Shown: positions 1-8,409, counted from the stretch's first letter. The stretch: DNA of 64,000 nucleotides from Isoptericola sp044389085 (GCF_044389085.1 NZ_JBIRXP010000002.1:620001-684000); one strand, 5' to 3'. Notes: generated from the sequence alone by a model not told the origin. Numbers and translations are program-made.

Positions 1-163
1 GATCGAGCGCCGCAAGGAGCGTCGTCAGGGCAAGCGCGACACGCGGGCCCAGCGCAAGGCGGAGCGGGCCGAGCACGCCGCCGACCGGGCCGCCGAGAAG
101 GCGAAGGCCGCCGAGGAGGCCGCCGCCGTTGCCCGTCGCCAGGCGGGCACCGACCCCGCCTGA
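1..163 (+). CDS. C-terminal end of an unknown protein (5' truncated)
   Basis: An open frame enters the window from the left, reads in frame from base 2 and stops at TGA 161-163. Only 53 residues are visible. They are dominated by Arg, Lys, Glu and Ala (ERRKERRQ, RKAERAEHA, EKAKAAEEA), a charged alpha-helical or coiled-coil tail with no domain I recognise. Tails like this end many actinobacterial membrane and RNA-binding proteins, so the function cannot be inferred. A long hairpin follows directly and probably ends its transcript. The next gene is convergent. Confidence 0.6.
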   Translation, partial: IERRKERRQGKRDTRAQRKAERAEHAADRAAEKAKAAEEAAAVARRQAGTDPA

Positions 164-165
164 GC

Positions 166-227
166 GTTGTGAGCGCGATTCCGGGGACAATTCCCGCGCG
201 GAATGTCCCCGGAATCGCGCTCACAAC
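166..227. terminator. long hairpin between convergent genes
   Basis: Bases 166-189 are an exact inverted copy of 204-227 (24 bp). After a one-base bulge the pairing continues (191-194 with 200-203) to a 5-nt loop. There is no T-run on either strand, so this is not a classical intrinsic terminator. It lies between the stop of the first gene and the stop of the convergent ABC permease. A bidirectional terminator or 3'-end stabiliser is the likely role. Confidence 0.7.
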
Positions 228-235
228 CTTCCTGG

Positions 236-1096
236 TCAGGCGTCGCGGCGGCGGAGCGTGATCGCCGCCGCGACGAGCAGCACCACGGTGTACCCGACGA
301 GGACGGCGTAGCCCACCCACGGGTCGAGCAGGGTGTCCGTCGCGATGCCGCGGGAGATGACCCGCTCGCCGGCGACGCTGGGCAGCAGCTTGTTCACCCA
401 GTCCGTCCACGCGGCGTCGGTGGCCTGGACCACGATGTTGAAGATCAGCGGCACCACGAAGAACAGCGCCACGATCGTGAAGATGGCGCCCGCGCTGTGC
501 CGCATCAGGGTGCCGACGGCGAGGGCGAACGCCGCGACCGTCGCGAGGTAGAGGACGCAGCCGACCAGCGCGCGCACCTGCTCGGGGTCGGACAGGTCCA
601 CGCTCAGCCCGGCCTCGTCGAGGAGGGGTGCGGTGGCGACGTAGGCGATGGCGAGCGCCACGGCCACCACCACGGCGGTGGTGAGCACGATGACGACGAG
701 CTTCGCCCACAGCACGGGCAGCCGCCGCGGCACGGCGGCGAACGTCGAGCGCACGGTGCCGGTCGAGTACTCGCTGGTCACGATCAGCGACGCCAGCACG
801 CCCACGGCCAGTGCCCCGAACGAGTAGCCGAAGGTCACGATCGTCGTGCCCGTGAGCCCGATGGCCTGGAGGCCCGGGTCCTGCGACATGCCCTCGGACA
901 TCTCCGGCGTGTCCGAGGCCACGCGCACGATCGCCGCCATCATGAGCGCCAGCCCGACCATGACGACCGCCGTGATCACGACGGTCCACACGGTCGATCG
1001 CAGGCTGCGGAACTTGATCCACTCCCCGCGCAGCACGCGGCCGAACGACACGCGGTGCACGACCACGGCCGGTGCGGCCTCTCGGGTGGCGGTCAT
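236..1096 (-). CDS. ABC-2 type transporter permease
   Basis: This 286-residue membrane protein starts MTATREAAP at the ATG complementary to 1094-1096. That ATG overlaps the stop of the ATP-binding gene (ATGA), so the two are translationally coupled. An N-terminal cytoplasmic stretch (VLRGEWIKFRSLRSTVW) leads into about six hydrophobic segments and a basic RRRDA tail. The EYSTGTVRST motif after the second membrane segment is typical of actinobacterial ABC-2 permeases. With its partner it forms an exporter, possibly for a drug, peptide or lipid. The substrate cannot be read from the sequence. Confidence 0.85.
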   Translation of the reverse strand: MTATREAAPAVVVHRVSFGRVLRGEWIKFRSLRSTVWTVVITAVVMVGLALMMAAIVRVASDTPEMSEGMSQDPGLQAIGLTGTTIVTFGYSFGALAVGVLASLIVTSEYSTGTVRSTFAAVPRRLPVLWAKLVVIVLTTAVVVAVALAIAYVATAPLLDEAGLSVDLSDPEQVRALVGCVLYLATVAAFALAVGTLMRHSAGAIFTIVALFFVVPLIFNIVVQATDAAWTDWVNKLLPSVAGERVISRGIATDTLLDPWVGYAVLVGYTVVLLVAAAITLRRRDA

Positions 1097-2061
1097 CGGG
1101 GCGCTCCGTCCGTCGTGGTGCCGGCATCGGCGCCCGTGGCGCCCGCAGCCCCCTCCAGGTCCTCCGCCTGGTACTCGACCGAGTCGGCGGTGAGCTCGAG
1201 GTAGGCCTCCTCGAGCGTCGAGGAGACGGGGGTCAGCTCGTGCAGGACGACGCCGCCCGCGGCCGCGAGCTCGCCCACGCGGGCCGCCTCGAGCCCGGTG
1301 ACCTCGAGCGCGCCGTCGTCCGCGGGGGCGACGGCGCCGCCCTCGCGCCGCAGCGTGTCGACGAGGTCCGCGGCCTGTGGCGAACGCACCCGCACGAGGT
1401 GGCGCGAGGCGCCGTCGACGAGCTGCTGCACCGGCATGTCCGCGAGGATGCGCCCCCGCCCGATGACGATCACGTGGTCCGCGGTGAGCGCCACCTCGCT
1501 CATGAGGTGGCTCGACAGGAAGACCGTGCGCCCCTCGCCCGCGAGGAGACGGGCGAGGTTGCGCACCCACAGCACGCCCTCCGGGTCGAGGCCGTTGACG
1601 GGCTCGTCGAGGATGAGCGTGCGGGGGTCGCCCAGCAGCGCGACGGCGATGCCGAGCCGCTGCCCCATGCCGAGCGAGAACCCGCCCACCCGCTTGCGCG
1701 CCACCGCCGCCAGGCCCGTGAGCTCGACGACCTCGTCCACCCGCGACGGGGCGATCCCGTGCGTGGCCGCCAGCGCCAGGAGGTGTTGGCGCGCCGTGCG
1801 GCCGGGGTGCACGGCCTTCGCCTCGAGCAGCGCCCCCACCTCGGCGAGCGGCCGGGCGTGCTCCGCGTACGGGCGCCCGTTCACCGAGACCCGGCCGGCC
1901 GTGGGGCGGTCCAGGCCCATGATCATCCGCATCGTGGTGGACTTCCCGGCCCCGTTGGGCCCGAGGAAGCCCGTGACCGTGCCCGGTCGCACGGTGAACG
2001 TCACGTCGTCCACCGCCAGCTTCGGTCCGTACCTCTTGCTCAGTCCGTGTGCCTCGATCAT
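1093..2061 (-). CDS. ABC transporter ATP-binding protein
   Basis: This 322-residue exporter ATPase has Walker A GPNGAGKS at residues 34-41, an ABC signature region (LGMGQRL, about 130-136), Walker B LILDEP at about 148-153 and the H-loop SSHLMSE. The ATG complementary to 2059-2061 follows a GAGGGG ribosome site. Its last codons overlap the start of the permease gene, so the pair is a two-gene operon of the CcmA/NatA-like ABC-2 exporter class. Longer in-frame extension upstream is possible but lacks any domain and crosses the promoter region of the divergent gene. Confidence 0.88.
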   Translation of the reverse strand: MIEAHGLSKRYGPKLAVDDVTFTVRPGTVTGFLGPNGAGKSTTMRMIMGLDRPTAGRVSVNGRPYAEHARPLAEVGALLEAKAVHPGRTARQHLLALAATHGIAPSRVDEVVELTGLAAVARKRVGGFSLGMGQRLGIAVALLGDPRTLILDEPVNGLDPEGVLWVRNLARLLAGEGRTVFLSSHLMSEVALTADHVIVIGRGRILADMPVQQLVDGASRHLVRVRSPQAADLVDTLRREGGAVAPADDGALEVTGLEAARVGELAAAGGVVLHELTPVSSTLEEAYLELTADSVEYQAEDLEGAAGATGADAGTTTDGAPR

Positions 2062-2261
2062 GGTGCCCCTCGTCGTGGGACCGTCGCCGGGTCGGCTCCG
2101 GGAGCGTCGCTGACCATGCTCGCTCGAATGGAGGGAGGACGCGCGGGAACGTCTTCGTACGTCCGCGCGTTCACTACGATGGATCGCACGGCCAGCGACC
2201 CGGCACTGCGCGCGCGACGACCCGTCGTCGGGCACCCGGCAGCCGCGACCAGGAGGAGTTC

Positions 2262-3110
2262 ATGAGCAACCCCGTCTTCTCGAACAGCGACGTCTTCGGC
2301 GAGCCCCGCCGTACGGGCGCGCGCCAGGGGGCCCGCGCCGGAGGCACCGCGACTGCGCAGCCGCAGTACGGGGCCTACGGCGCCACGGGTGCCCAGGCCG
2401 CCGACGCCGCGAGCCTCGACGCCATGTACCAGGCGCCGTCGGCCACCACGGCCGACACCAAGCGCCTCACCTACGACGACGTCGTCATCAAGACCGGCGG
2501 GCTGCTCGCGCTGCTCGTCGTGGTGGCGGCCGCCACGTGGACGATGGCGCCGGGCATCTGGCCGGTCGGCATGGTCGTCGGCCTCGTGCTGGGCCTGGTG
2601 AACGCGTTCAAGCGCAACCCGAGCCCGGCGCTGATCATGCTGTACACCGTCGCCCAGGGCGTGTTCCTCGGCGGCATCTCGAAGTACTACGAGTCGTTCT
2701 ACGACGGCGTGGTCGGCCAGGCGGTGCTCGCCACGATCTGCACCTTCGGCGCGGCGCTCCTGCTGTTCCGTTCCGGCAAGGTCCGGGTGACCCCGAAGTT
2801 CACCCGCTGGCTGCTCATCGCCATGGTGGGCTACCTCGTCTTCTCGCTCGTCAACGTCGTCCTGGTCTGGACCGGCGTCCTCGGCGGGTGGGGCATGCGG
2901 GGCGGCACGCTCGGCATCATCATCGGTCTGGTCGCGGTCGGCCTGGCCGCCGCCTCGCTCATCGTCGACTTCGACTCCATCAAGCGCGGCGTCGAGCAGG
3001 GCGTCCCGGCCAAGTTCGCCTGGTCGGCGGCCTTCGGCCTGCTGGTCACGCTGATCTGGCTGTACCTGGAGTTCCTGCGCCTGCTGGCGATCTTCCAGAG
3101 CAGCGACTGA
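2262..3110 (+). CDS. Bax inhibitor-1 / YccA family membrane protein
   Basis: The protein has 282 residues. The start MSNPVFSNSD is set by an AGGAGGAG ribosome site at 2251-2258. A polar, Gln/Ala-rich N-terminus of about 65 residues is followed by seven hydrophobic segments, with family-typical stretches such as NPSPALIMLYTVAQGVFLGG and the acidic VDFDSIKRGV near the end. The family includes pH-gated calcium-leak channels in other bacteria; here the role is inferred from family only. It is monocistronic, divergent from the ABC exporter, and ends at a hairpin shared with the next convergent gene. Confidence 0.85.
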   Translation: MSNPVFSNSDVFGEPRRTGARQGARAGGTATAQPQYGAYGATGAQAADAASLDAMYQAPSATTADTKRLTYDDVVIKTGGLLALLVVVAAATWTMAPGIWPVGMVVGLVLGLVNAFKRNPSPALIMLYTVAQGVFLGGISKYYESFYDGVVGQAVLATICTFGAALLLFRSGKVRVTPKFTRWLLIAMVGYLVFSLVNVVLVWTGVLGGWGMRGGTLGIIIGLVAVGLAAASLIVDFDSIKRGVEQGVPAKFAWSAAFGLLVTLIWLYLEFLRLLAIFQSSD

Positions 3111-3140
3111 CCCTCCGCTCGCCTCCGGCACGCACGGCCC

Positions 3141-3174
3141 GACGGCCGGTCACCCCACGGGGTGGCCGGCCGTC
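3141..3174. terminator. hairpin overlapping the stop codon of the convergent gene
   Basis: A 16-bp stem pairs 3141-3156 with 3159-3174, with a single G-U type mismatch and a tiny loop. The stop codon of the minus-strand gene (TGA, complement of 3150-3152) lies inside the left arm. No T-run follows on either strand. It probably ends transcription of both convergent genes. Confidence 0.65.
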
Positions 3175-3959
3175 GTCGTCCCCGGCGCGAGCCCGGCCCC
3201 CGTGCGGCGCACCGCCCACGCGACGAGCAGCAGCCCGGCGGCGACCAGCGCGCCGTGCGCGACACGGACCGCAGGGGTGCCGAAGAACTGCGGCAGGTAG
3301 AGCGCGAGGCCGACGGCGAGGGGGACGCCGGCCCAGCGAGGCCGCGCCCCACCGCGCCACAGCGCGACGGCCGCGAGGACACCGGCTGCGGTGACCAGTC
3401 CGAGACCCACGCCGAAGAGGGTCATCGCGACCGGCTGCTCGCGGAGCACGTCGACGTCGGCGAGCAGCGCCGGGTCCTGGGTGCGCAGCGCCGCCTGCGC
3501 GATCGTCCGGATGCCGAAGATCTCGGCGCCGAAGTAGAGGGAGCAGAGCGCCGCCCCAGCCCAGGCGGTCACGACGGCGGCCGTGGCGGCGCGTGCGCCC
3601 GGGGCGGCCGAGCCGGGGTCCGCGCCCCCGCGCACCAGGGTCCGCAGGCCGAGGAACGTCGGAGCGAGCAGGCCGAGCCCGGCGATCCCGCACAGGTGGG
3701 CCAGCACCCAGCGGTCGGAGGCGAACGCCTCGGCGAGCGCGAGGCTGGGCACGGACTCGTCCGGCCAGGGCCGCAGCACGGGGAAGAGCAGCAGGAGCAC
3801 GCCGGCCGCGACGGCGCCGGCCGCGGTCCAGGCTGCGGTGGGTCGCGCCGCGGCGTGCTCGGGGGCGGCGGTGGGGGCGGGCGCCGGCACAGGAGCCTGG
3901 GCAGAGGTGGGGCCGGACGACACCGGGTGAGCGGCGGACGACGGCGTCGTGCGGGTCAT
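3150..3959 (-). CDS. hypothetical multi-pass membrane protein
   Basis: This 269-residue protein starts with ATG at 3957-3959. It has an Ala/Pro-rich N-terminus of about 40 residues and then roughly six hydrophobic segments (for example AAGAVAAGVLLLLFPVL and LVAAGLLLVAWAV). I do not recognise the family. It is the last gene of an apparent operon hydrolase-tetR-membrane protein; its start overlaps the tetR stop by four bases. That context suggests expression under the TetR repressor and a possible role in stress or export. Its final codons and stop fall in a hairpin. Confidence 0.65.
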   Translation of the reverse strand: MTRTTPSSAAHPVSSGPTSAQAPVPAPAPTAAPEHAAARPTAAWTAAGAVAAGVLLLLFPVLRPWPDESVPSLALAEAFASDRWVLAHLCGIAGLGLLAPTFLGLRTLVRGGADPGSAAPGARAATAAVVTAWAGAALCSLYFGAEIFGIRTIAQAALRTQDPALLADVDVLREQPVAMTLFGVGLGLVTAAGVLAAVALWRGGARPRWAGVPLAVGLALYLPQFFGTPAVRVAHGALVAAGLLLVAWAVRRTGAGLAPGTTTAGHPVG

Positions 3960-4573
3960 GGCTGCTCCTTCGGGGCGGGTGGCGTCGGTGCCGTTGCGAG
4001 GGCGGTGACGCCGGCGACGAGCATGTCGAGGAGGGTGTCGAAGCTGCGGTCGAGGTCCTCGGGCAGCCGGAAGCCGCCGGCGAGCTCGAGCGCGACGAAG
4101 CCGTGGACGCCGGCGCGCACCACGCGGACGGCGTCGATCGTGCGGTCGTCGGGGAGGCCGAATCCGTGCAGCACCGCCCCGACGAGCGTGACCACGCGGG
4201 CCCCGGCGGTGCGGTGCTCGGCGTCCTCGGGGTCGTCCGGGTCGGGCGCGAGCTGGACGGCGGCGTACCGGCCCGGGTGGGCGAGGGCGTAGCCCCGCCA
4301 GGCGCGGGCCAGGGCGCGCAGGGCGTCGGGGCCGGCGCGGCCGACGGTCGCCGCCGCGCTGGCCGTGGTCAGCTCGTCGAGGGCGACCAGCGCGATCTCC
4401 CGGCGGAGCGCCGCGAGGGAGCCCACGTGCTTGTACAGGCTGGGCGTGGCGACCCCGGCCGAGGCGGCGACCTTCGCGAGCGTGAGGTCGGCGAGCCCGG
4501 TGGGCCCCCCGGCGTCCACCTGCTCCAGCGCGATCCGGACGACGGCGTCCCGCGACAGCCCCGCCCTAGGCAC
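3956..4573 (-). CDS. TetR/AcrR family transcriptional regulator
   Basis: A 205-residue protein starts at GTG (complement of 4571-4573), overlapping the upstream hydrolase stop by eight bases. The N-terminal helix-turn-helix is clear (LTLAKVAASAGVATPSLYKH followed by VGSLAALRREIAL), as is the conserved C-terminal TetR ligand domain (RYAAVQLAPDPDD ... GFVALELAGGF, of the TetR_C_33/WHG type). It lies in the middle of a three-gene operon whose promoter carries a palindrome fitting a TetR operator (5451-5465). Autoregulation is therefore likely. The ligand is unknown, perhaps the substrate of the co-transcribed hydrolase. Confidence 0.82.
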   Translation of the reverse strand: MPRAGLSRDAVVRIALEQVDAGGPTGLADLTLAKVAASAGVATPSLYKHVGSLAALRREIALVALDELTTASAAATVGRAGPDALRALARAWRGYALAHPGRYAAVQLAPDPDDPEDAEHRTAGARVVTLVGAVLHGFGLPDDRTIDAVRVVRAGVHGFVALELAGGFRLPEDLDRSFDTLLDMLVAGVTALATAPTPPAPKEQP

Positions 4574-5441
4574 GGGCGTTCCGCTCGTCGGCGCCGTGCC
4601 GCGGGGAGGCGGGCAGCGCGGCGAGAAAGCCGAGCACCGCCGGGGTGACAGCGTCCGGTGCCTGGTGCTGCGGGTAGTGGCCGACGCCCGGCACGAGGAG
4701 GGTCTCGCCGCCGAGCGCGGCACCCATCCGGGCGAGCTCGGCGCCGGCGTCTCCGTAGTCGGGGTCGAGCTCTCCGACGACGACGAGCGACGGTGCCTGC
4801 ACCTTCGCGACGAGCGGCTCGATCAGGGTGTGGTCGAGGGCGACCGCCAGGTCGCGGAACGAGCGCAGGTGCGCGGCGTCGGCGAGGCTGCGCCGGATGC
4901 GCGCGACGTGCTCCGCGTGCCGGGGCCCCTTGCGGCCCTTGGCGAACATCGACGTGTAGAGGGACGCCCAGGCCGCGGCGCCCCAGGGGCGGACGAACAG
5001 CGCGCGGTACAGCAGGCGGTAGGCCTTCGCCTGGGCGGCGGAGGCCGTCTCGCGCAGGTGCGGGGCGACCAGCACCAGCCCGCGCACGAGGTCGGGCCGC
5101 TCGGCGGCGGCCCAGACGGCGGCCGAGCCGCCCATCGAGCTGCCGACCAGCACGGCGGGGCCGGCGTCGAGGTGCTCGACCAGGGCGACGAGATCCGTGC
5201 CGGTGGCGACGTCGCCGTGGGTGGTGAAGGTGGTGTCGGAGTCGCCGTGACCGCGAAGGTCGGCTACGACGACCCGGTGGCCCGCGGCGACGAGCGCGGG
5301 GGCGACGTCGTCATAGGTGGACCGCAGGTCGCCCATGCCGGGGACGGCGACGACGAGCGGGCCGGAGCCGGTGTCGGTGTAGGCGATCCGCCCCTCGGGG
5401 CGGGCGAGGTGCCGGATCGGCGCTGCCTGGATCATGTCCAT
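4566..5441 (-). CDS. alpha/beta hydrolase
   Basis: This 291-residue alpha/beta-hydrolase starts at ATG (complement of 5439-5441). Visible features are VVAVPGMGDLRSTYDDV (oxyanion region), the nucleophile elbow VGSSMGG (Ser), a probable acid in VVGELDPDYGD, and the catalytic His near the end in PGVGHYPQHQAPD. The family includes haloperoxidase-like and ester-hydrolysing enzymes; the substrate is unknown. It is the first gene of the operon with tetR. A TANNNT box lies 7 nt upstream of the ATG, consistent with a leaderless transcript. Confidence 0.83.
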   Translation of the reverse strand: MDMIQAAPIRHLARPEGRIAYTDTGSGPLVVAVPGMGDLRSTYDDVAPALVAAGHRVVVADLRGHGDSDTTFTTHGDVATGTDLVALVEHLDAGPAVLVGSSMGGSAAVWAAAERPDLVRGLVLVAPHLRETASAAQAKAYRLLYRALFVRPWGAAAWASLYTSMFAKGRKGPRHAEHVARIRRSLADAAHLRSFRDLAVALDHTLIEPLVAKVQAPSLVVVGELDPDYGDAGAELARMGAALGGETLLVPGVGHYPQHQAPDAVTPAVLGFLAALPASPRHGADERNARA

Positions 5442-5448
5442 AGCCGCA

Positions 5449-5477
5449 AAGCTAATGCCAATAGCCAACGGTGGCAA
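5449..5477 (-). promoter_or_regulatory. promoter with TetR-type operator (leaderless)
   Basis: On the minus strand TTGCCA (complement 5472-5477) and TAGCTT (complement 5449-5454) are separated by exactly 17 bp, and TAGCTT is 7 nt from the hydrolase ATG. The spacer and the -10 box contain GCTAATGCCAATAGC (5451-5465), a 15-bp palindrome matching at 6 of 7 half-site positions. This is a good operator candidate for the TetR encoded in the same operon, since binding would block RNA polymerase directly. Confidence 0.55.
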
Positions 5478-5506
5478 GAGGCGTCCCGAAAAAAGTTCAC
5501 GGCCGG

Positions 5507-5533
5507 TGTCGATCCCGAGGTTCCCCGTTCGAC
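5507..5533 (+). promoter_or_regulatory. predicted ECF42 promoter
   Basis: TGTCGA at 5507-5512 and CGAC at 5530-5533 are separated by 17 bp, 57 bp upstream of the YCII/DGPF gene. TGTCGA with CGA/T-C is the motif reported for ECF42 sigma factors. A matching pattern with the same spacing lies in front of the second ECF42 module (29413-29439). This supports self-activation of the module. Confidence 0.5.
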
Positions 5534-5589
5534 CTGGGAGTGAGAAGGTCGCCACGAGGGTGACCGCGATCACGACAGGGAGCAGGACG

Positions 5590-6024
5590 ATGGCCAAGTA
5601 CATGCTGATCATGCGCGGGACCGACGAGGGTCAGGCGGCCTTCGAGCAGATGGACTTCACGGAGGTCATCGCGGCGATGGGCCGCTACAACGAGTCGATG
5701 ATGAACGCCGGGGTGCTGGCCGCCGGCGAGGGTCTCTCCGACGCGTCCGAGGGCGCCGTCGTCGACTTCTCCACCGAGACCCCGGTGGTCACCGACGGCC
5801 CCTACGGCGAGACCAAGGAGCTGTTCAACGGGTTCTGGATCGTCGACGTGGCCTCCAAGGAGGAGGCGATCGAGTGGGCCAAGCGCGCCCCGCTGAGCGG
5901 CCAGGGCACGAAGCTCGAGGTGCGCCGTGTCAACGGGCCCGAGGACTTCCCGCAGGACAACGAGTGGATCCAGAAGGAGCAGGGATGGCGCGAGGAGCAG
6001 GCCCAGCGCACCCAGCAGGCGTGA
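5590..6024 (+). CDS. YCII-related (DGPF) domain protein of an ECF42 module
   Basis: The protein has 144 residues and starts MAKYMLIMRG after a weak AGGGAG site. It carries the YCII/DGPF fold, with the hallmark VVTDGPYGETKELFNGFWI. Proteins of this family almost always neighbour ECF42 sigma factors; their biochemical role is unresolved, possibly a sensor or a small enzyme. The stop overlaps the sigma factor GTG (GTGA), so the two are translationally coupled. Confidence 0.85.
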   Translation: MAKYMLIMRGTDEGQAAFEQMDFTEVIAAMGRYNESMMNAGVLAAGEGLSDASEGAVVDFSTETPVVTDGPYGETKELFNGFWIVDVASKEEAIEWAKRAPLSGQGTKLEVRRVNGPEDFPQDNEWIQKEQGWREEQAQRTQQA

Positions 6025-7331
6025 GCGGGAGCGCCCCTGACGGAGGCCGTGCCGACGACGGCGCGGCCTCCCGGCGTGTCGTCGAGGCCGTCTGGCGCAT
6101 CGAGTCCAGCCGCATCGTCGGCGCGCTCGCCCGGTACACCAACGACTTCGCGCTCGCGGAGGACGTCGCGTCGGAGGCGCTCGCCGAGGCGCTCGTCGCC
6201 TGGCCGCGCGACGGCGTGCCGCGCGACCCGGTGGCGTGGCTGCTCGCGACCGGGCGTCGTCGTGCGATCGACGCGTTCCGCCGCCGCGCGGGGCGGGACG
6301 AGCGCTACGCGGCGCTCGCCCGGGACCTGGGCGAGGGCGGCGCCGTCACGGGCGGTCCGGGCTCCGTGCCCGCGGCGGGGGACGACCTGCTGTGGGACCC
6401 CGACAAGATCGAGGACGACCGCCTCGCGCTGCTGTTCGTGGCGTGCCACCCGGTCCTGTCGAAGGAGGCGCGCGTCGCGCTGACCCTCCGCGTGGTGGCC
6501 GGCCTGGGCAGCGAGGAGATCGCGCGGGCGTTCCTCGTCCCCGTGCCCACCGTGCAGGCCCGGATCACGCGCGCGAAGAAGACCCTGACGGCCGCGCGGG
6601 TGCCGTTCGAGGTCCCCGCGGCGCAGGACCGGGCCGAGCGCCTCGGCTCCGTGCTCAACGTCGTGTACCTCATCTTCTCGGAGGGGTCGACGGCCTCGGG
6701 CGGTGACGACTGGATGCGCCCGGACCTTGCGTACGAGGCGGTGCGTCTCGCGCGCGTGCTGACGCGGCTGGCGCCCGAGCCCGAGACGTTCGGCCTGCTC
6801 GCGCTGCTCGAGCTCACCGCCGCGCGGTTCCCGGCACGCACCGGGCCGGACGGCGAGCCCGTGCTGCTGGAGGACCAGGACCGTCGCCGGTGGGACCGGT
6901 CGGCGATCCGGCGCGGTCGCGACGCCCTCGCCCGGGCGGTCGCCGTCGGGCGCGGGCTGGGGCCGTACGGGCTGCAGGCGGCCATCGCGGAGCAGCACGA
7001 CGTCGCGCCCTCGGTCGCGGAGACCGACTGGGAGCGCATCGTCGTCCTCTACGAGGCGCTGGGCCGCGTGGCGCCGTCGCCCGTCGTCGAGCTCAACCGC
7101 GCCGTCGCGGTCGCGATGGCGTCGGGCCCGGCGGCCGGGCTCGCCGTCGTGGACGACCTCGTCGCGCGCGAGGTGCTGTCGGGGTCGTACCTGCTGCCGT
7201 CGGTCCGCGGGGAGCTGCTGGCCCGGCTCGGGCGGGCCGACGAGGCGCGCGCCGAGCTCGAGCTCGCCGCCCGGCTGTGCGGCAACGCCCGGGAGAGGGG
7301 CGTCCTGGAGGCGAAGGCCGCCGCCCTCTGA
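6021..7331 (+). CDS. ECF42-type RNA polymerase sigma factor with C-terminal extension
   Basis: A 436-residue sigma factor starts at GTG 6021, overlapping the DGPF gene stop. Sigma region 2 (NDFALAEDVASEALAEAL, then DPVAWLLATGRRRAIDAFRR) and region 4 (HPVLSKEARVALTLRVVAGL, EEIARAFLVPVPTVQARITR) are followed by the DUF6596/TPR-like extension of about 230 residues that defines ECF42 (LNVVYLIFSEG, DWERIVVLYEAL, PVVELNRAVAVA). There is no anti-sigma gene nearby; control is thought to act through the extension. A hairpin follows. Confidence 0.88.
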   Translation: MSGSAPDGGRADDGAASRRVVEAVWRIESSRIVGALARYTNDFALAEDVASEALAEALVAWPRDGVPRDPVAWLLATGRRRAIDAFRRRAGRDERYAALARDLGEGGAVTGGPGSVPAAGDDLLWDPDKIEDDRLALLFVACHPVLSKEARVALTLRVVAGLGSEEIARAFLVPVPTVQARITRAKKTLTAARVPFEVPAAQDRAERLGSVLNVVYLIFSEGSTASGGDDWMRPDLAYEAVRLARVLTRLAPEPETFGLLALLELTAARFPARTGPDGEPVLLEDQDRRRWDRSAIRRGRDALARAVAVGRGLGPYGLQAAIAEQHDVAPSVAETDWERIVVLYEALGRVAPSPVVELNRAVAVAMASGPAAGLAVVDDLVAREVLSGSYLLPSVRGELLARLGRADEARAELELAARLCGNARERGVLEAKAAAL

Positions 7332-7335
7332 CGCG

Positions 7336-7387
7336 CGACCTGTCAGGACGAGCGCGGGGTATGCGCGGCGCGGGTCCTGACAGGTCG
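7336..7387. terminator. hairpin overlapping the stop of the convergent DMT gene
   Basis: Bases 7336-7349 are an exact inverted copy of 7374-7387 (14 bp), with a further GCGC/GCGC pairing inside. The stop of the minus-strand transporter (complement of 7343-7345) lies in the left arm. No T-run is present. It sits between the ECF42 sigma gene and the convergent DMT gene and probably serves as a bidirectional terminator. Confidence 0.65.
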
Positions 7388-8326
7388 ACGGGGGAGGGTG
7401 GCGACGGCGACACCGGCCAGGGCGAGCACGCCGCCGAGCAGGACGACGGGAGCGGGCACCTCGTCGAGCAGCGCCCACGACATCAGCACGACCAGCGGGG
7501 GGACGGCGTACGTGGACGCCGCGGCCCGACCGGCGCTCACCCGGGCCAGGGTGTAACCCCAGGTGGTGAACGCGATCGCGGTCGGGAACACGCCCAGGTA
7601 GACGACGCCGAGCAGGGAGGACGACGGCGCGTCCGCGGCCTGCAAGACCAGCGCGGGCAGGAACGGCAGCGCCGCGACGGTGCCGGCCAGGCAGCCCAGC
7701 CAGGTCATGGTGAGCGCGTCCGTGTGCGGCAGCAGCCGCTTCTGCAGCGTGGCCGCCCCGGCGTAGAGGACGGCGGAGGCGAGGCCGAGGGCGACGCCGA
7801 CGACGTCGAACCGGCCGGTGGTCGTCGCGACGGCGATGACGACGACGCCCGTGAACGCCACGGCGATGCCCGCGAGCAGGCGGCGCGGGAAGCCCTCGCG
7901 CAGCAGGACGCCGGCGAGCACGGCGACGAGCATCGGCGCGATGTTCACCAGCAGTGCGGTGGTGCCGGCGTCGAGGTGCTGCTCCGCGGCGTTGAGGGTG
8001 AGGTTGTACGCGCCGAACCAGGCCACGCCCCAGGCGAGCACGAGCAGCAGCACCCGGCCGCGGGGGAGCCGTACGGGGGCGCGGCGGCGGGCGCGGGCCA
8101 CGAGCAGGATCACGGTCAGGGCCACGGAGCCGACGGCGACCCGGCCGAGGGTGAGCGCGCCGGCGTCGAGGTCGTGCCCCACGGCGCGCACGCCGACGAA
8201 CGCCGACGCCCACAGGACCACGGTCACGGCCATCGCGGCCGCCGTCAGCGCGCCGGCGCGGCGGTCGGCACTCGACGGGGTCCCGGTCGGTGCGGGCGGC
8301 GCGGTGCGCGCGGTGGTCTCGGCCAT
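7343..8326 (-). CDS. EamA/DMT family transporter
   Basis: This 327-residue protein has about ten hydrophobic segments arranged as two EamA repeats (for example VAVTVVLWASAFVGVRA at the start and IAFTTWGYTLARVSAGRAAA in the second half). It is a drug/metabolite-type exporter or permease with unknown substrate. The start ATG (complement 8324-8326) is 84 bp from a divergent LysR gene, the usual arrangement for a LysR-controlled exporter. The C-terminus ends within a hairpin. Confidence 0.85.
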   Translation of the reverse strand: MAETTARTAPPAPTGTPSSADRRAGALTAAAMAVTVVLWASAFVGVRAVGHDLDAGALTLGRVAVGSVALTVILLVARARRRAPVRLPRGRVLLLVLAWGVAWFGAYNLTLNAAEQHLDAGTTALLVNIAPMLVAVLAGVLLREGFPRRLLAGIAVAFTGVVVIAVATTTGRFDVVGVALGLASAVLYAGAATLQKRLLPHTDALTMTWLGCLAGTVAALPFLPALVLQAADAPSSSLLGVVYLGVFPTAIAFTTWGYTLARVSAGRAAASTYAVPPLVVLMSWALLDEVPAPVVLLGGVLALAGVAVATLPRRPVRTRAAHTPRSS

Positions 8327-8396
8327 GGACCGATCGTGCCCTTACCCGTCCCGTGAGCACCAGTTCAGATATCTACCGAATGCTTCAGTATCGCTG

Positions 8397-8402
8397 TATC
8401 GT
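8397..8402 (+). promoter_or_regulatory. -10 box of a leaderless lysR transcript
   Basis: TATCGT ends 7 nt before the ATG at 8410, and no ribosome-binding site is present. The 83-bp divergent region (8327-8409) is AT-richer than its surroundings and contains ATATC/GTATC elements that could be LysR contacts, although I cannot define a box. Confidence 0.4.
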
Positions 8403-8409
8403 CGCGAGC

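Noticed and set aside
203..1204. Long open reading frames antisense to real genes throughout the window, for example opposite the ABC permease
   Set aside because: Very high GC removes stop codons from all frames. These frames encode His/Arg/Gly/Asp-rich strings without domains, while the opposite strand has clear families, ribosome sites and overlaps.
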